A DNA stretch of 38,057 nucleotides, taken from an uncultured Acidobacteriota bacterium. Its GTDB lineage: Bacteria; Acidobacteriota; UBA6911; RPQK01; JAJDTT01. The stretch is from positions 1-38,057 of the forward strand of contig CATOST010000029.1 of assembly GCA_951812665.1 (NCBI GenBank), given 5' to 3'. The notes beneath the pieces were generated by a model. The model worked only from the letters and a program-made list of their open reading frames with translations, was not told the origin of the DNA and did no database searches. This document shows, piece by piece, positions 17,111 through 30,392 of this stretch (the stretch's first letter is position 1; the number at the start of each line of letters is the position of its first letter). Made by a program: the position numbers and the translations under genes.

Positions 17111-18105
17111 ATGCGTATAGAGTCCCTGAAATTGTTTTGTGATGTCGTGCGTCTTCGCAGCTTCTCTCAGGCTGCCCGCCTCAATCGACTTTCCCAGTCC
17201 GCCGCCAGCCAGGCCATGTTGCAGTTGGAGAGGAAACTGGGCATCAGCCTGATCGACCGTTCGACCCGGCCTCTTCAGACCACGGAGCTGGGCAAGATCT
17301 ACTACCGGGGATGCAAGAAGATGCTGAACGAGTACACGGAGCTCGAGGCTTCCATTCGCCAGGAGGGGGAGCGGATGGAGGTCACGGTTCAGGTGGCGGC
17401 CATCTACTCCGTCGGGCTCAGGGACATGAGCCAGTACGTGCAAAGCATCCGCCGGAGCTACCGAAATGCGGAGATTCGAATCGATTACCTGCATCCGGAC
17501 CGAGTCTATCGCCGGGTCGTGGAAGGGACCGCGGACCTGGGACTGGTCTCGTTTCCCAGGAATACCCGGGAGCTCACCATTCGTCCCTGGAGGGACGAGC
17601 CCATGGTGCTGGTCTGTCCCCCCGGACACCGTTTGGCCAACCGCTCCATCGTTCACGCCAGGGACCTCGCCAAGGAAAGTTACATCGGCTTCGAGAAAGG
17701 CCTGGTGATCCGGCGCGAGGTCGACCGCTTCCTGCGGGAACAGGGCGTCAGCGTGGACGTGGTGCTGGAGTTCGACAACATCGAGAACATCAAGGAGGCC
17801 GTGGAGGTCGGGGCGGGCGTGGCCCTGCTGCCCCAGCCCACCCTGCTGCGGGAAGTCAAGTCGGGTGCCCTGGCTGCGGTGCCGCTGGCCGAGCCCGGCA
17901 TGGTCAGGCCCATGGGAGTCATCATTCGGCGCCATGCCCGGCTCAGTCTGGCTGCGCACCGGTTCATGGACCTGTTGAAAAACTCGGGGAACCACGGGGG
18001 CAAGGGCCGCGCCACGAGTTTGACCGGCCGCAACGACCTTCCCGCGTTGGGTCGGGGCGGCAACGCCCGGACCGGCGGCGCCGGTGTCCAGCCCGGGAGG
18101 GCATC

Positions 18106-18109
<4 letters not shown>
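17111..18109 (+). CDS. LysR-type transcriptional regulator, probable regulator of gltBD
   Basis: A 332-residue LysR-family DNA-binding regulator. The N-terminal winged helix-turn-helix is typical: [39 protein letters not shown], then [19 protein letters not shown]. Residues ~90-300 are the periplasmic-binding-like effector domain ([40 protein letters not shown]). The last ~40 residues ([25 protein letters not shown]) are a low-complexity tail beyond the usual family length. ATG 17111 is the natural family start. Its stop overlaps the gltB start in GTGA (18106-18109), so the regulator heads the same operon. Bacillus GltC is a LysR regulator of glutamate synthase, which supports a nitrogen or 2-oxoglutarate signal by analogy only. 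Confidence 0.9.
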
Positions 18110-22704
<4,595 letters not shown>

Positions 22705-22748
22705 GACAGATCGGAGAGGTCGGCCGGAGAGTATGAACAGAGCGCCAG

Positions 22749-24230
22749 ATGGGTAAGCCCACCGGCTTCATGGAATACGAGCGGGAGTCGCTTCCGGTCC
22801 TGACTCCCGGCGAGCGGATCGGAACCTGGGGCGAGTTCCACGAGCATCTGCCCGATTCCTCGCTGCAGCGCCAGGGCGCCCGCTGCATGGACTGCGGCGT
22901 CCCCTTCTGCCATACGGGTGAGGTGATGGGCGGGATGGCCACCGGCTGCCCCATCCACAACCTGATCCCGGAGTGGAACGATCTGGTCTACCGGGGACTC
23001 TGGCGAGAGGCCCTGGAACGTCTCCACAAAACCAACAACTTCCCCGAGTTCACGGGACGGGTCTGTCCCGCGCCGTGCGAGGGCTCCTGCGTCCTGGGCA
23101 TCATCGAGCCGCCGGTCACCATCAAGAGCATCGAGTGCTCGATCGTCGACCGGGGATTCGAGGAGGGTTGGATCGTTCCCCGGCCACCTTCCCGCCGGAC
23201 CGGGAAGAAGGTCGCCGTCGTAGGCTCGGGGCCTGCGGGTCTGGCCTGCGCCGACCAGTTGAACCGGGCCGGGCACGAGGTCACGGTCCTGGAGCGGGCG
23301 GACCGGATCGGCGGGCTCCTGACCTACGGCATCCCGGCCATGAAGCTGGACAAGGAAGTGGTGTGGCGCCGGGTCGAGCTCCTGGCGGCGGAGGGGGTCC
23401 GTTTCCTCACCGGGATGGACGTGGGCGGAAACTACCCCGCCTCCCAGTTGAGAGACGATTACGACGCGGCCGTCCTCTGTTGCGGCGCCACCAAGCCCAG
23501 AGACCTGCCCGTGGAGGGGCGGCACCTGGACGGTGTCCACTTCGCCATGGACTATCTGCACGCCAACACCAAGAGCCTGCTGGACAGCAACCTCGAGGAT
23601 GGACAGTACATTTCGGCCCGGGACAAGGACGTCATCGTCATCGGAGGCGGAGACACGGGCACCGATTGTGTCGGGACCGCCCTGCGGCACGGTTGCCGCA
23701 GCCTGGTCCAGTTCGAGATCCTTCCCCGGCCGCCTGACAGCCGGGCCGCCGACAATCCCTGGCCCCAGTGGCCCCGGATCTACCGCATGGACTACGGGCA
23801 GGAGGAGGCCGCCGCCCGCTTCGGAGCGGACCCCCGCCGTTTCGCCATCATGACCGTCAGGATGGAGGGCGACGCCTCGGGCCACCTGCAGCAGGTCCAC
23901 ACCGTGGGGATTCGGTGGACGCGGAACGGAGGGCGTCCGTCCTTTGAGAGGATCCCGGGAACGGAGCGGACGTGGCCGGCCCAACTGATCCTGCTGGCCA
24001 TGGGGTTCCTGGGACCCGAGGACCGGCTCCCCGATCAACTGGGACTGGAACGAGACCCCCGTTCCAATATCCAGGCCGAATTTGGCGACTACGCCACCAG
24101 CGTCCCCGGCATCTTCGCCGCCGGCGATGTCCGGCGAGGGCAGAGCCTGGTGGTCTGGGCCATTCGGGAAGGCCGGGAAGCCGCCCGGGAGTGCGACCGC
24201 TTTCTCATGGGGTCGACCCGCCTGCCATGA
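22749..24230 (+). CDS. gltD: Glutamate synthase, small subunit
   Basis: GltD, 493 residues, passes electrons from NAD(P)H through FAD and two 4Fe-4S clusters to the FMN of GltB. The N-terminal cysteine arrays are C46, C49, C54 and C67 ([15 protein letters not shown]) and C106, C110, C114 (CPAPCEGSC). The FAD site is VVGSGPAG (157-164), followed by [13 protein letters not shown]. The second Rossmann motif [15 protein letters not shown] binds NAD(P)H. The end [23 protein letters not shown] is standard. It lies 44 bases after gltB in the same direction and completes the operon. The ribosome site is weak. The start [13 protein letters not shown] matches the family. Confidence 0.97.
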   Translation: MGKPTGFMEYERESLPVLTPGERIGTWGEFHEHLPDSSLQRQGARCMDCGVPFCHTGEVMGGMATGCPIHNLIPEWNDLVYRGLWREALERLHKTNNFPEFTGRVCPAPCEGSCVLGIIEPPVTIKSIECSIVDRGFEEGWIVPRPPSRRTGKKVAVVGSGPAGLACADQLNRAGHEVTVLERADRIGGLLTYGIPAMKLDKEVVWRRVELLAAEGVRFLTGMDVGGNYPASQLRDDYDAAVLCCGATKPRDLPVEGRHLDGVHFAMDYLHANTKSLLDSNLEDGQYISARDKDVIVIGGGDTGTDCVGTALRHGCRSLVQFEILPRPPDSRAADNPWPQWPRIYRMDYGQEEAAARFGADPRRFAIMTVRMEGDASGHLQQVHTVGIRWTRNGGRPSFERIPGTERTWPAQLILLAMGFLGPEDRLPDQLGLERDPRSNIQAEFGDYATSVPGIFAAGDVRRGQSLVVWAIREGREAARECDRFLMGSTRLP

Positions 24231-24330
24231 TTCCCGGACTCGGGTCTATCGGACCGAGCGAAACCGCGCACCAGAGGATGGGGCAAGGAGCGTTCCGGCA
24301 CGATCCGCGCCGGACAGGATAGCGGACCGC

Positions 24331-24945
24331 ATGTCTCCACCATCGAAGTGGTTGCGCGAAAAAGTTTCGCACGGTGACGGTTCCGAACAACGTCTTCTGC
24401 AACGAGTTCGACAGGGGAGAGCCTCGGCGATCGAGGCGCTGTTCAAGCGGTATGCTCCGTGGGTGCGGGGACGCGTACAGGGCCGGCTGCCGCAGTGGGC
24501 CCGCAGTGGGATCACCACGAGCGATTTGGCGCAGGACGTCCTATACCACACATTCGCGCGGCTCAACTGGTTCGAGTCGAAGCATATGAGCGCCTTGCGA
24601 GGATATCTGCGGCGAGCCGTGGAAAACCGGGTCCAGGATGAGTTGCGACGCGCCACTCGACGTCTGGACGCCAGCCGTGTCATGCTGCCGCAGGACTCCC
24701 TTAGTCCCTTTGATAGTGCGTCTCCACAGCATCAACAGTTGTTGAACAAAGAGATGTGGAAGCGTTACCGGGATGGACTCAAGGGTTTGAAGGACCGTGA
24801 TCGACGGCTGATCGTAGGACGTGCGGAACTCGGATACAGCTACCGGCAGCTCGCGGCCATCGAACGCATGCCAAGCGCGGACGCGGCACGCAAAGCGCTC
24901 AAGCGGGCTGTGGTTCGGCTGAGCAAGGTCATGCCGAAGACTTAG
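24331..24945 (+). CDS. ECF-type RNA polymerase sigma factor
   Basis: A 204-residue sigma70-family protein with only regions 2 and 4. Region 2 spans about residues 18-112 ([24 protein letters not shown], then [20 protein letters not shown] and [19 protein letters not shown]). Region 4 spans about 145-200 ([46 protein letters not shown]), with a helix-turn-helix. It most resembles sigma factors paired with Ser/Thr kinases in Acidobacteriota and Planctomycetota. No anti-sigma gene is adjacent; a membrane kinase gene follows 220 bases downstream, so control by phosphorylation, as in the Vibrio EcfP/PknT pair, is a reasonable inference. ATG 24331 is chosen over a frame reaching into gltD. No copy of the downstream shared promoter motif lies before this gene. 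Confidence 0.85.
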   Translation: MSPPSKWLREKVSHGDGSEQRLLQRVRQGRASAIEALFKRYAPWVRGRVQGRLPQWARSGITTSDLAQDVLYHTFARLNWFESKHMSALRGYLRRAVENRVQDELRRATRRLDASRVMLPQDSLSPFDSASPQHQQLLNKEMWKRYRDGLKGLKDRDRRLIVGRAELGYSYRQLAAIERMPSADAARKALKRAVVRLSKVMPKT

Positions 24946-25036
24946 CCGGCATTTTTCGCCCGGGGGCGCCCAGCGGAGTCTGCACCGGCGGTCCGCACAC
25001 CGAGATCCCCATAATCCGGCCGGTCGAAATGCACCC

Positions 25037-25068
25037 GTCCGAAATCTGCCGATCAGACGTCATTAGTA
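25037..25068 (+). promoter_or_regulatory. Predicted ECF-type promoter upstream of the membrane kinase gene
   Basis: GTCCG (25037-25041), 12 bases, CAGACGTCAT (25054-25063), 2 bases, then GTA. Taken as -35 GTCC and -10 CGTC (25058-25061), the spacer after GTCCG is 16 bases. The same blocks at the same spacing occur at 27910-27941. The leader to the kinase start is about 100 bases. Confidence 0.65.
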
Positions 25069-25168
25069 GTAGAGCGGCACAAGCTGCCAACGTCGAGTGA
25101 GTCCGATTGCAGCGGATCTCGCGCCAGCGCCGCTGTCGAACAGCCTATTGACGGAAACTGGATGAGTG

Positions 25169-27886
25169 ATGAGGGACGATGGTCGTAACGATCTAATATC
25201 CGATGTGGCGGACGCGCTCACGCTGGACCACGATGTCCAGTGGGATCGATGCGCCGAACTCGCCTCGCCTGCCGACCGCGAAAAGCTTGAGAACCTGCGG
25301 GTCATCGCCCGTGTCTTCAGGAGTCGACGCCGCGCTGAACAGACATCGGCTGCCCCGCCGGCGATCAATCCCGACCCGGGCGCCAGCGCGTTAATGGGCA
25401 GTGTATTCCGCGTTCTGATGGTCATTGCCACGGTCGAGGTGGCCGTTGCGTTGATGCTGCTCCCGTGGGCATGGAACGAATACCACCGACAGCATGGTGA
25501 CGTGGCCATCTACATGGTGACGCTGTTCTTCGGGCATAGCATGAGTGCGGCCCTACTGCTGTTCGCTGGCGTGCGAGAATCGCGGACAAGGCTGCTCGGG
25601 GGATTTTTCCTGGTCAGGGCCTCGCTGGGGCCGTTTCACATGCTGCCGGCGTTTCTGGTGGGGCTCCCGCCTCCGCACATGGTCGAAGCGTTTCTCCGGG
25701 AGCCACCTGCCCTAATGATGGTATTGGCCTATGTCTACGTGCCCGCGTTCCACTTTGCCCCCGCGTTCCTTTGGGCGTTTGCTCGAGAGTGTCCGCGGAT
25801 CCATCGGCGAACCCGGCTCGACGATATCGCGCGCCACATGGTTCTAGTCAGCGTGGCAGTCGGCATAGGCCTCTGGGTCGCGTTCGTGGCGACACTGGAG
25901 TTGGCGCGAGCCGATTCCGCGAAGGCGCCCGTTTCTCTGGCCATAGATGGATCCCTCGTAATCACCGATCTGTTGACGTTGGCGGCGGCCGCGATTATTG
26001 CGTTACGTGCGCACACCGCGCCAGCCGACGAGGTCAGGCGCGTCGTCGTGTTCAGCGCCGGGTTCCTCATATACGTAGGAGGGTGGGTCACGGTCAGTGT
26101 CGCCGAACTATTCTCGCCAGGCATGTGGGTGTCCAACTTCCAATGGTCGCCCCTCATTCTGGTGGTCGTACTGATGCGATTCCCCGGGATGATTTTGCTC
26201 TGGTATTCAGTACTCGCGGTACGTGTCCCCCGACTGCGAGAGATGGTCAGGGCGTGCTACAGGCAGTTGCTGATGCGCCGTGGCCTGTTGGGAGCCGCAG
26301 CCGCCGTTCCGACGGTGGCCCTGGGCTGGATGGTGGCGGGTCATCCGGAGCGCACGGTTGGAGCGGTCATCACGGATCCGTTGGCGCAGTTGCTGTTCGC
26401 GGCAACCGGGATCATGTTGTTGGTGATCGTCGGCCGCGAGGGGATCCTGATTCGCCTGGACTCCTGGATCTTCCCCGAGACCAGGGACCAGAGGCAAGCA
26501 CTGGCCTCCATGGGGGCCGCGTTGGCCCAAGCCGGGCGGATGACGACGGTCAGCCGGACGGTGACCCGGGCGGCTGAGCGCGGTTGCGGGTCGCCCGCCG
26601 CCCTGCTGATTGCGACCGTTACCCAAACGGAAGCACAAGACTTCCAAGCGCCGGACGCCAGGATCGCTTCCCTGCCGCGCGCCTCGGCCATCATCCACCT
26701 GCTGGAGACAACCGGCGGTCCACTACGAGTCAACCCGAAGGACAGGACATCGGTCTTCCCGTTGCTGCCGCCCGACGAAGTGGCTTGGGTCGTCGAGACC
26801 TCCGCCGACGTGATCCTGCCGCTTCCCGGTCCGGGAACGGAGGTCTTCGGCATGCTCGTGGTGGGACGTCGTTTCGACGATCGGAACGTGAGCAGCGTCG
26901 ATCTACCGTTTCTCGAGGCGCTCGGGGCCGCCGCCGGGTTGGCGGTCGCGCGCCTGCTCCTGCTGCAGGCGCCGGACGCCCGACCGTTGGAGCCGCCGTC
27001 GGCGCAGGAGTGTCCCGTCTGCCGATCCATCGTGATTGCCGGTGCGCCGCCCGAGTGCGAATGCGGAGCAGCGTACAAGGAGACTGAGGTCCCGAAGCTC
27101 TTGGCCGGCAAATTTCGACTGATGCGGCGGCTGGGTGCCGGGGGAATGGGAGCGGTCTATCTGGCCCGTGACCTACAACTGGCACGCGACGTTGCGATCA
27201 AGACCCTGCGGAGGGCGTCGGTCGACCATCTGATGAGGCTGAGGCCGGAAGCGTGGACCATGGCGTCGGTGACGCATCCGGCAGCAGCCCAGATCTATGG
27301 CATCGAGTTCTGGCACGGCCGACCGTTCCTCCTCGTCGAGTTCCTTCCCGGCGGCACGCTCGAGGATCGGCTGCGGGACCGTCCGGTCCCGCCGCTGGAG
27401 GCCGTTTCTGCTGTAGTCCGGCTGGCAGACGCGCTGGCGACGCTGCACGACAAGGGAATCCTGCACGGAGACATCAAGCCCAGCAATATCGGGTTCACGT
27501 CGAACGGGACGCCGAAACTGCTGGATTTTGGCCTGACCCGTGAGACGGACGATGACGCGGCCGCAGGTGGAACCTTGCACTATATGTCGCCCGAAGTACT
27601 CTCCGGGCGTCTGGCCGATGGAGCCGACGACATCTGGTCTCTGTGCGTCGTCCTGTACGAGATGGTGTCCGGCCGACATCCGTTCGCTGCCCCCGACATC
27701 GACGAGATCGTGGACCGGATCCGTCGCCAGCGCCTCACTGGCGACACCGGGCCGGCCGCAGGGTCGAAGGCCGGAGCGGTCGTGATCGAGTTCGCAGCCT
27801 CGATCTTGATGGCCCCCCGGTCCGCGCGGCCGGCGAACGCGAGCGCATTCGCCGAGGCGCTTCCGAAGGTTCCCAGGGACGAATAA
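25169..27886 (+). CDS. Multi-pass membrane Ser/Thr protein kinase with GAF and zinc-ribbon domains
   Basis: A 905-residue membrane signalling kinase. Residues ~15-60 are a soluble segment (QWDRCAELASPADREKLENLRVIARVF) of the kind often seen before kinases partnered with ECF sigma factors. About 8-10 membrane helices span residues ~75-440 (GSVFRVLMVIATVEVAVAL, then LPLAQLLFAATGIMLLVIV-like segments). A GAF-like domain covers ~445-600, and a small zinc ribbon carries C616, C619, C631, C633. The kinase domain has LGAGGMGAVYLARD (near 655), VAIK, HGDIKPSN (near 767; Gly replaces Arg of HRD), LLDFGLT (near 787) and MSPEVLSG. All catalytic residues are present. The start is ATG 25169 or GTG 25166. 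The probable substrate is the sigma factor upstream; the membrane and GAF parts would sense an unknown signal. Confidence 0.87.
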   Translation: MRDDGRNDLISDVADALTLDHDVQWDRCAELASPADREKLENLRVIARVFRSRRRAEQTSAAPPAINPDPGASALMGSVFRVLMVIATVEVAVALMLLPWAWNEYHRQHGDVAIYMVTLFFGHSMSAALLLFAGVRESRTRLLGGFFLVRASLGPFHMLPAFLVGLPPPHMVEAFLREPPALMMVLAYVYVPAFHFAPAFLWAFARECPRIHRRTRLDDIARHMVLVSVAVGIGLWVAFVATLELARADSAKAPVSLAIDGSLVITDLLTLAAAAIIALRAHTAPADEVRRVVVFSAGFLIYVGGWVTVSVAELFSPGMWVSNFQWSPLILVVVLMRFPGMILLWYSVLAVRVPRLREMVRACYRQLLMRRGLLGAAAAVPTVALGWMVAGHPERTVGAVITDPLAQLLFAATGIMLLVIVGREGILIRLDSWIFPETRDQRQALASMGAALAQAGRMTTVSRTVTRAAERGCGSPAALLIATVTQTEAQDFQAPDARIASLPRASAIIHLLETTGGPLRVNPKDRTSVFPLLPPDEVAWVVETSADVILPLPGPGTEVFGMLVVGRRFDDRNVSSVDLPFLEALGAAAGLAVARLLLLQAPDARPLEPPSAQECPVCRSIVIAGAPPECECGAAYKETEVPKLLAGKFRLMRRLGAGGMGAVYLARDLQLARDVAIKTLRRASVDHLMRLRPEAWTMASVTHPAAAQIYGIEFWHGRPFLLVEFLPGGTLEDRLRDRPVPPLEAVSAVVRLADALATLHDKGILHGDIKPSNIGFTSNGTPKLLDFGLTRETDDDAAAGGTLHYMSPEVLSGRLADGADDIWSLCVVLYEMVSGRHPFAAPDIDEIVDRIRRQRLTGDTGPAAGSKAGAVVIEFAASILMAPRSARPANASAFAEALPKVPRDE

Positions 27887-27909
27887 ACGACATTTTTCGC
27901 GGCAAGACT

Positions 27910-27941
27910 GTCCGGTTCTCGTTTCCCAGACGTCATAGGTA
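27910..27941 (+). promoter_or_regulatory. Predicted ECF-type promoter upstream of the first exported protein gene
   Basis: TGTCCG (27909-27914), 12 bases, CAGACGTCAT (27927-27936), then AG and GTA. It matches the element at 25037-25068 in both boxes and in exact spacing, while the intervening bases differ. TGTC/CGTC is the box pair known for some ECF groups such as ECF41 and ECF42. The leader to ATG 28083 would be about 140 bases. Confidence 0.65.
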
Positions 27942-28082
27942 TTTAGGTGCCGGGAAAGGACACCTTGCACGGCGACGCCGTTCGCCCAATGGACGGTCCG
28001 TTGGCTACGGCTTGTTGGGGTGGTCAAAGATGCGACTGCCGAACGAATCATCGGCTGAGACGAAGGAGGTTCGCAGGTTGTC

Positions 28083-30281
28083 ATGAAGAAAATCTTTGGT
28101 GCGCTGGTTTCCCTGCTGATATTACCCGCCGTACACGGGGAGCGATTAGCTGACCGGACTGTGGAGAGCGTTGTCCGACAGTTCGGCGACTCGCTCCAAT
28201 TTCAGACCTCTGACGGGGACTGGGAGGTGGTACGGAACTCCCCGGAAGAGGGATTCCTCGCTGCCGTCGGTAGCGGCAGGGGGCAGGTCTTGGCCGTCCT
28301 CTGTGAGCCGAACAATTTCTACGGGACCGTCCTTTACTGGTACGAGGGCGCCGATTCACTCGGCACCTACTACGACGACGGTGATGACCAGCCAGTCACT
28401 CTCAACTGGCGTGATCCTGATCTGACGCAAGAAACGCAGTGGACACACCTGTCTTACGAGGACCAGGAATTTGACAGCGTCATACTCGTGAACGAGGCGG
28501 GTGGACGTCCGGTCAAACCACAGGAGACCGACCGCTTTCTGGATCGGCTCACGCGTCATGATGAGTTGAACACGATCGTCAAACTGGCGCCGGCGACTCT
28601 CGTCAAGCAGGCGACGTTCTCCTTGGACGGCGCCCCGTTGGCGGAGACCGTGAAGGCCTGCGGTCAAACACAGACGTCGTCCTCAACCACACTCTACTTC
28701 CCCGACTTCGTGGATGGGGGTGGTTGGTCCGTCCAGCTGGTGCTCAGCAACACCTCCGCTTCCACCGAAGACGCGGTGGTCGTCGTTCGAGTTTACGACT
28801 CGGAAGGTGACCCAGTCCGTCGGTTCTTCGATTCGGACAGCTCCTTCGAGATTCCCGCTCTGGGCAGTCGAGTCTTGAGGAGCGCCGGATCAGGCGCAAT
28901 TCGGCGCGGCTGGATCGAGGTCGAGGCCGATTCGGCCTCAGTCAGTGGCCTGTTGACCTATCGACACGCCCAATCGGGCGTCGAGGTCGGAGTCAAGCCG
29001 GTCGAGTTGGGAAGTCAGTTCGCTCTGTTCGTCGAGGAATCGAGCGACATCGGCACCGGACTGGCGATCTTCAAACCGGAATCCGAGCCCGCAATCGAGC
29101 TTCGCATCCGAGACGAGGAGGGGGAAGACCCTCTGGACGGAGTTTTCGTACCCCACGAGGACTTTCACCAACTGGCACGGACCATGCCGGAGTGGTTCGG
29201 CGTGGAGGGAGTCGATACGGGGTTCCTGAGGGACTTTCGGGGCCTCCTGTTCCTGCGGTCGGAGGACGGTTCCCTGTTCGCACCGCTGGGACTGCGATTC
29301 GGGAAGCAGACGGGTTCTCTCTCCGCGGTACCCGTGATCCGAGGCGGAGACGTCTCGGGCGGGATGCCGCCCTCCGGTACCGGAGGTGCGCCCCCGACGG
29401 TGAACCTGTCGGCATCGCCCACGTCCATCGAACGGGGCCAGAGCGCGACCTTGCGATGGTCCTCCACCAACGCGACGAGCGCGTCCATCACGCCGGGGAT
29501 CGGCACGGTCCCGACCTCCGGGTCACGGCGTGTTTCCCCGATCCGAACGACGAGCTACCGCATCACGGTCCGAGGCGCCGACGGACAGACGGCCTCGGAC
29601 TCAACGACCGTCACCGTCACCGAGCCGCCAGCATCGCTGGCTCCAGCCGATCAAGATGCGTTCAACGAAGTCTTCGTTGGCAAACGCGTGCTGTCGGACG
29701 ACCCAAACTATTTCATCGACTTCATTAGTCCCGGCCGTTTCAAGGAAACCGAGGGCTCTGACGAATACCCTGGAAGCTATACGTATGGCAACACGGGGTC
29801 GAATACCGGAACGGTGACGCTGAACTACGACGACGGCGATCGCTGTACGTTCCGATTGACCTTCGCCTCAGCGACTTCGGGCACGGCAAATTTCAGTTGC
29901 AACGATGGAACGAGCGGAAGTTCCAGTTGGCGGTTGGTGGATATTCCGTCTGATGATGGCGGTGAGGATACGGCCCAGGGATGCGCTACGGGAAGCACGA
30001 TCCAATCCGGAGGCGAATGTGCACTGGAGTTTCCGCAAGGAACTCCCGATGCAGGCATGAAATTTGGCCGATTCGCCGTTGGCGAATTCTTCGGTTCGGA
30101 GAAAGGCTGCCTATTTGTCGGTAGTGGTTTCCAAAGTTGTGCTTCTAGCAATGTCAGCTTGCCTTCTGACGCTACATTAACCGCACCGTCGGGCAACAAA
30201 TATTCGTTTGGTTTTGCGGCGAACAAGATTGAGGACAGTTCCAGTTGGAGGATTTCGAAGCTCTCGATAACGCTTCAATAG
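28083..30281 (+). CDS. Large exported beta-domain protein, paralog 1
   Basis: I cannot assign a function. The 732-residue product has a signal peptide (KKIFGALVSLLILPAVHG). Residues ~20-200 form a domain (VVRQFGDSLQFQTSDGDWEVVRN) seen here only in the two paralogs. Residues ~200-430 resemble an extracellular beta domain common in Acidobacteriota (GGGWSVQLVLSN, GWIEVEADSASVSGLLTYR, IGTGLAIFKP). Residues ~438-516 form an Ig/PKD-like domain (SPTSIERGQSATLRWSSTNA). A module at ~541-607 reads GSYTYGNTGSNTGTVTLNYDD with LTFASATSGT. The C-terminus is cysteine-containing and ends LSITLQ. No catalytic motif or anchor was recognised. GAAGGAGGT is 13 bases upstream, rather far; GCAGG lies five bases from ATG. 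The gene lies behind the second predicted ECF promoter, 196 bases after the kinase. Confidence 0.75.
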   Translation: MKKIFGALVSLLILPAVHGERLADRTVESVVRQFGDSLQFQTSDGDWEVVRNSPEEGFLAAVGSGRGQVLAVLCEPNNFYGTVLYWYEGADSLGTYYDDGDDQPVTLNWRDPDLTQETQWTHLSYEDQEFDSVILVNEAGGRPVKPQETDRFLDRLTRHDELNTIVKLAPATLVKQATFSLDGAPLAETVKACGQTQTSSSTTLYFPDFVDGGGWSVQLVLSNTSASTEDAVVVVRVYDSEGDPVRRFFDSDSSFEIPALGSRVLRSAGSGAIRRGWIEVEADSASVSGLLTYRHAQSGVEVGVKPVELGSQFALFVEESSDIGTGLAIFKPESEPAIELRIRDEEGEDPLDGVFVPHEDFHQLARTMPEWFGVEGVDTGFLRDFRGLLFLRSEDGSLFAPLGLRFGKQTGSLSAVPVIRGGDVSGGMPPSGTGGAPPTVNLSASPTSIERGQSATLRWSSTNATSASITPGIGTVPTSGSRRVSPIRTTSYRITVRGADGQTASDSTTVTVTEPPASLAPADQDAFNEVFVGKRVLSDDPNYFIDFISPGRFKETEGSDEYPGSYTYGNTGSNTGTVTLNYDDGDRCTFRLTFASATSGTANFSCNDGTSGSSSWRLVDIPSDDGGEDTAQGCATGSTIQSGGECALEFPQGTPDAGMKFGRFAVGEFFGSEKGCLFVGSGFQSCASSNVSLPSDATLTAPSGNKYSFGFAANKIEDSSSWRISKLSITLQ

Positions 30282-30392
30282 TGACGGGACGGATGGTGAC
30301 GCTCTCAGCCGTGCGGCCGGACCCTGGGGGTCGACCCGGTAGCACGCGAATGAAGACGATCCGGAATAGATCCGTAGCCAAATGAGGTCCTG

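Noticed and set aside
17311..18105. Upstream extension of gltB inside lysR
   Set aside because: The extension is an out-of-frame reading of lysR; the GTG at 18106 with GGGAGGG gives the correct short propeptide before the catalytic Cys.
24239..24258. CTCGG...CCGAG hairpin after gltD as an intrinsic terminator
   Set aside because: The stem is short with mismatches, and no T tract follows.
24082..24330. Longer start for the sigma factor, reaching into gltD
   Set aside because: The extra 83 residues are an off-frame reading of gltD, and the family start fits ATG 24331.
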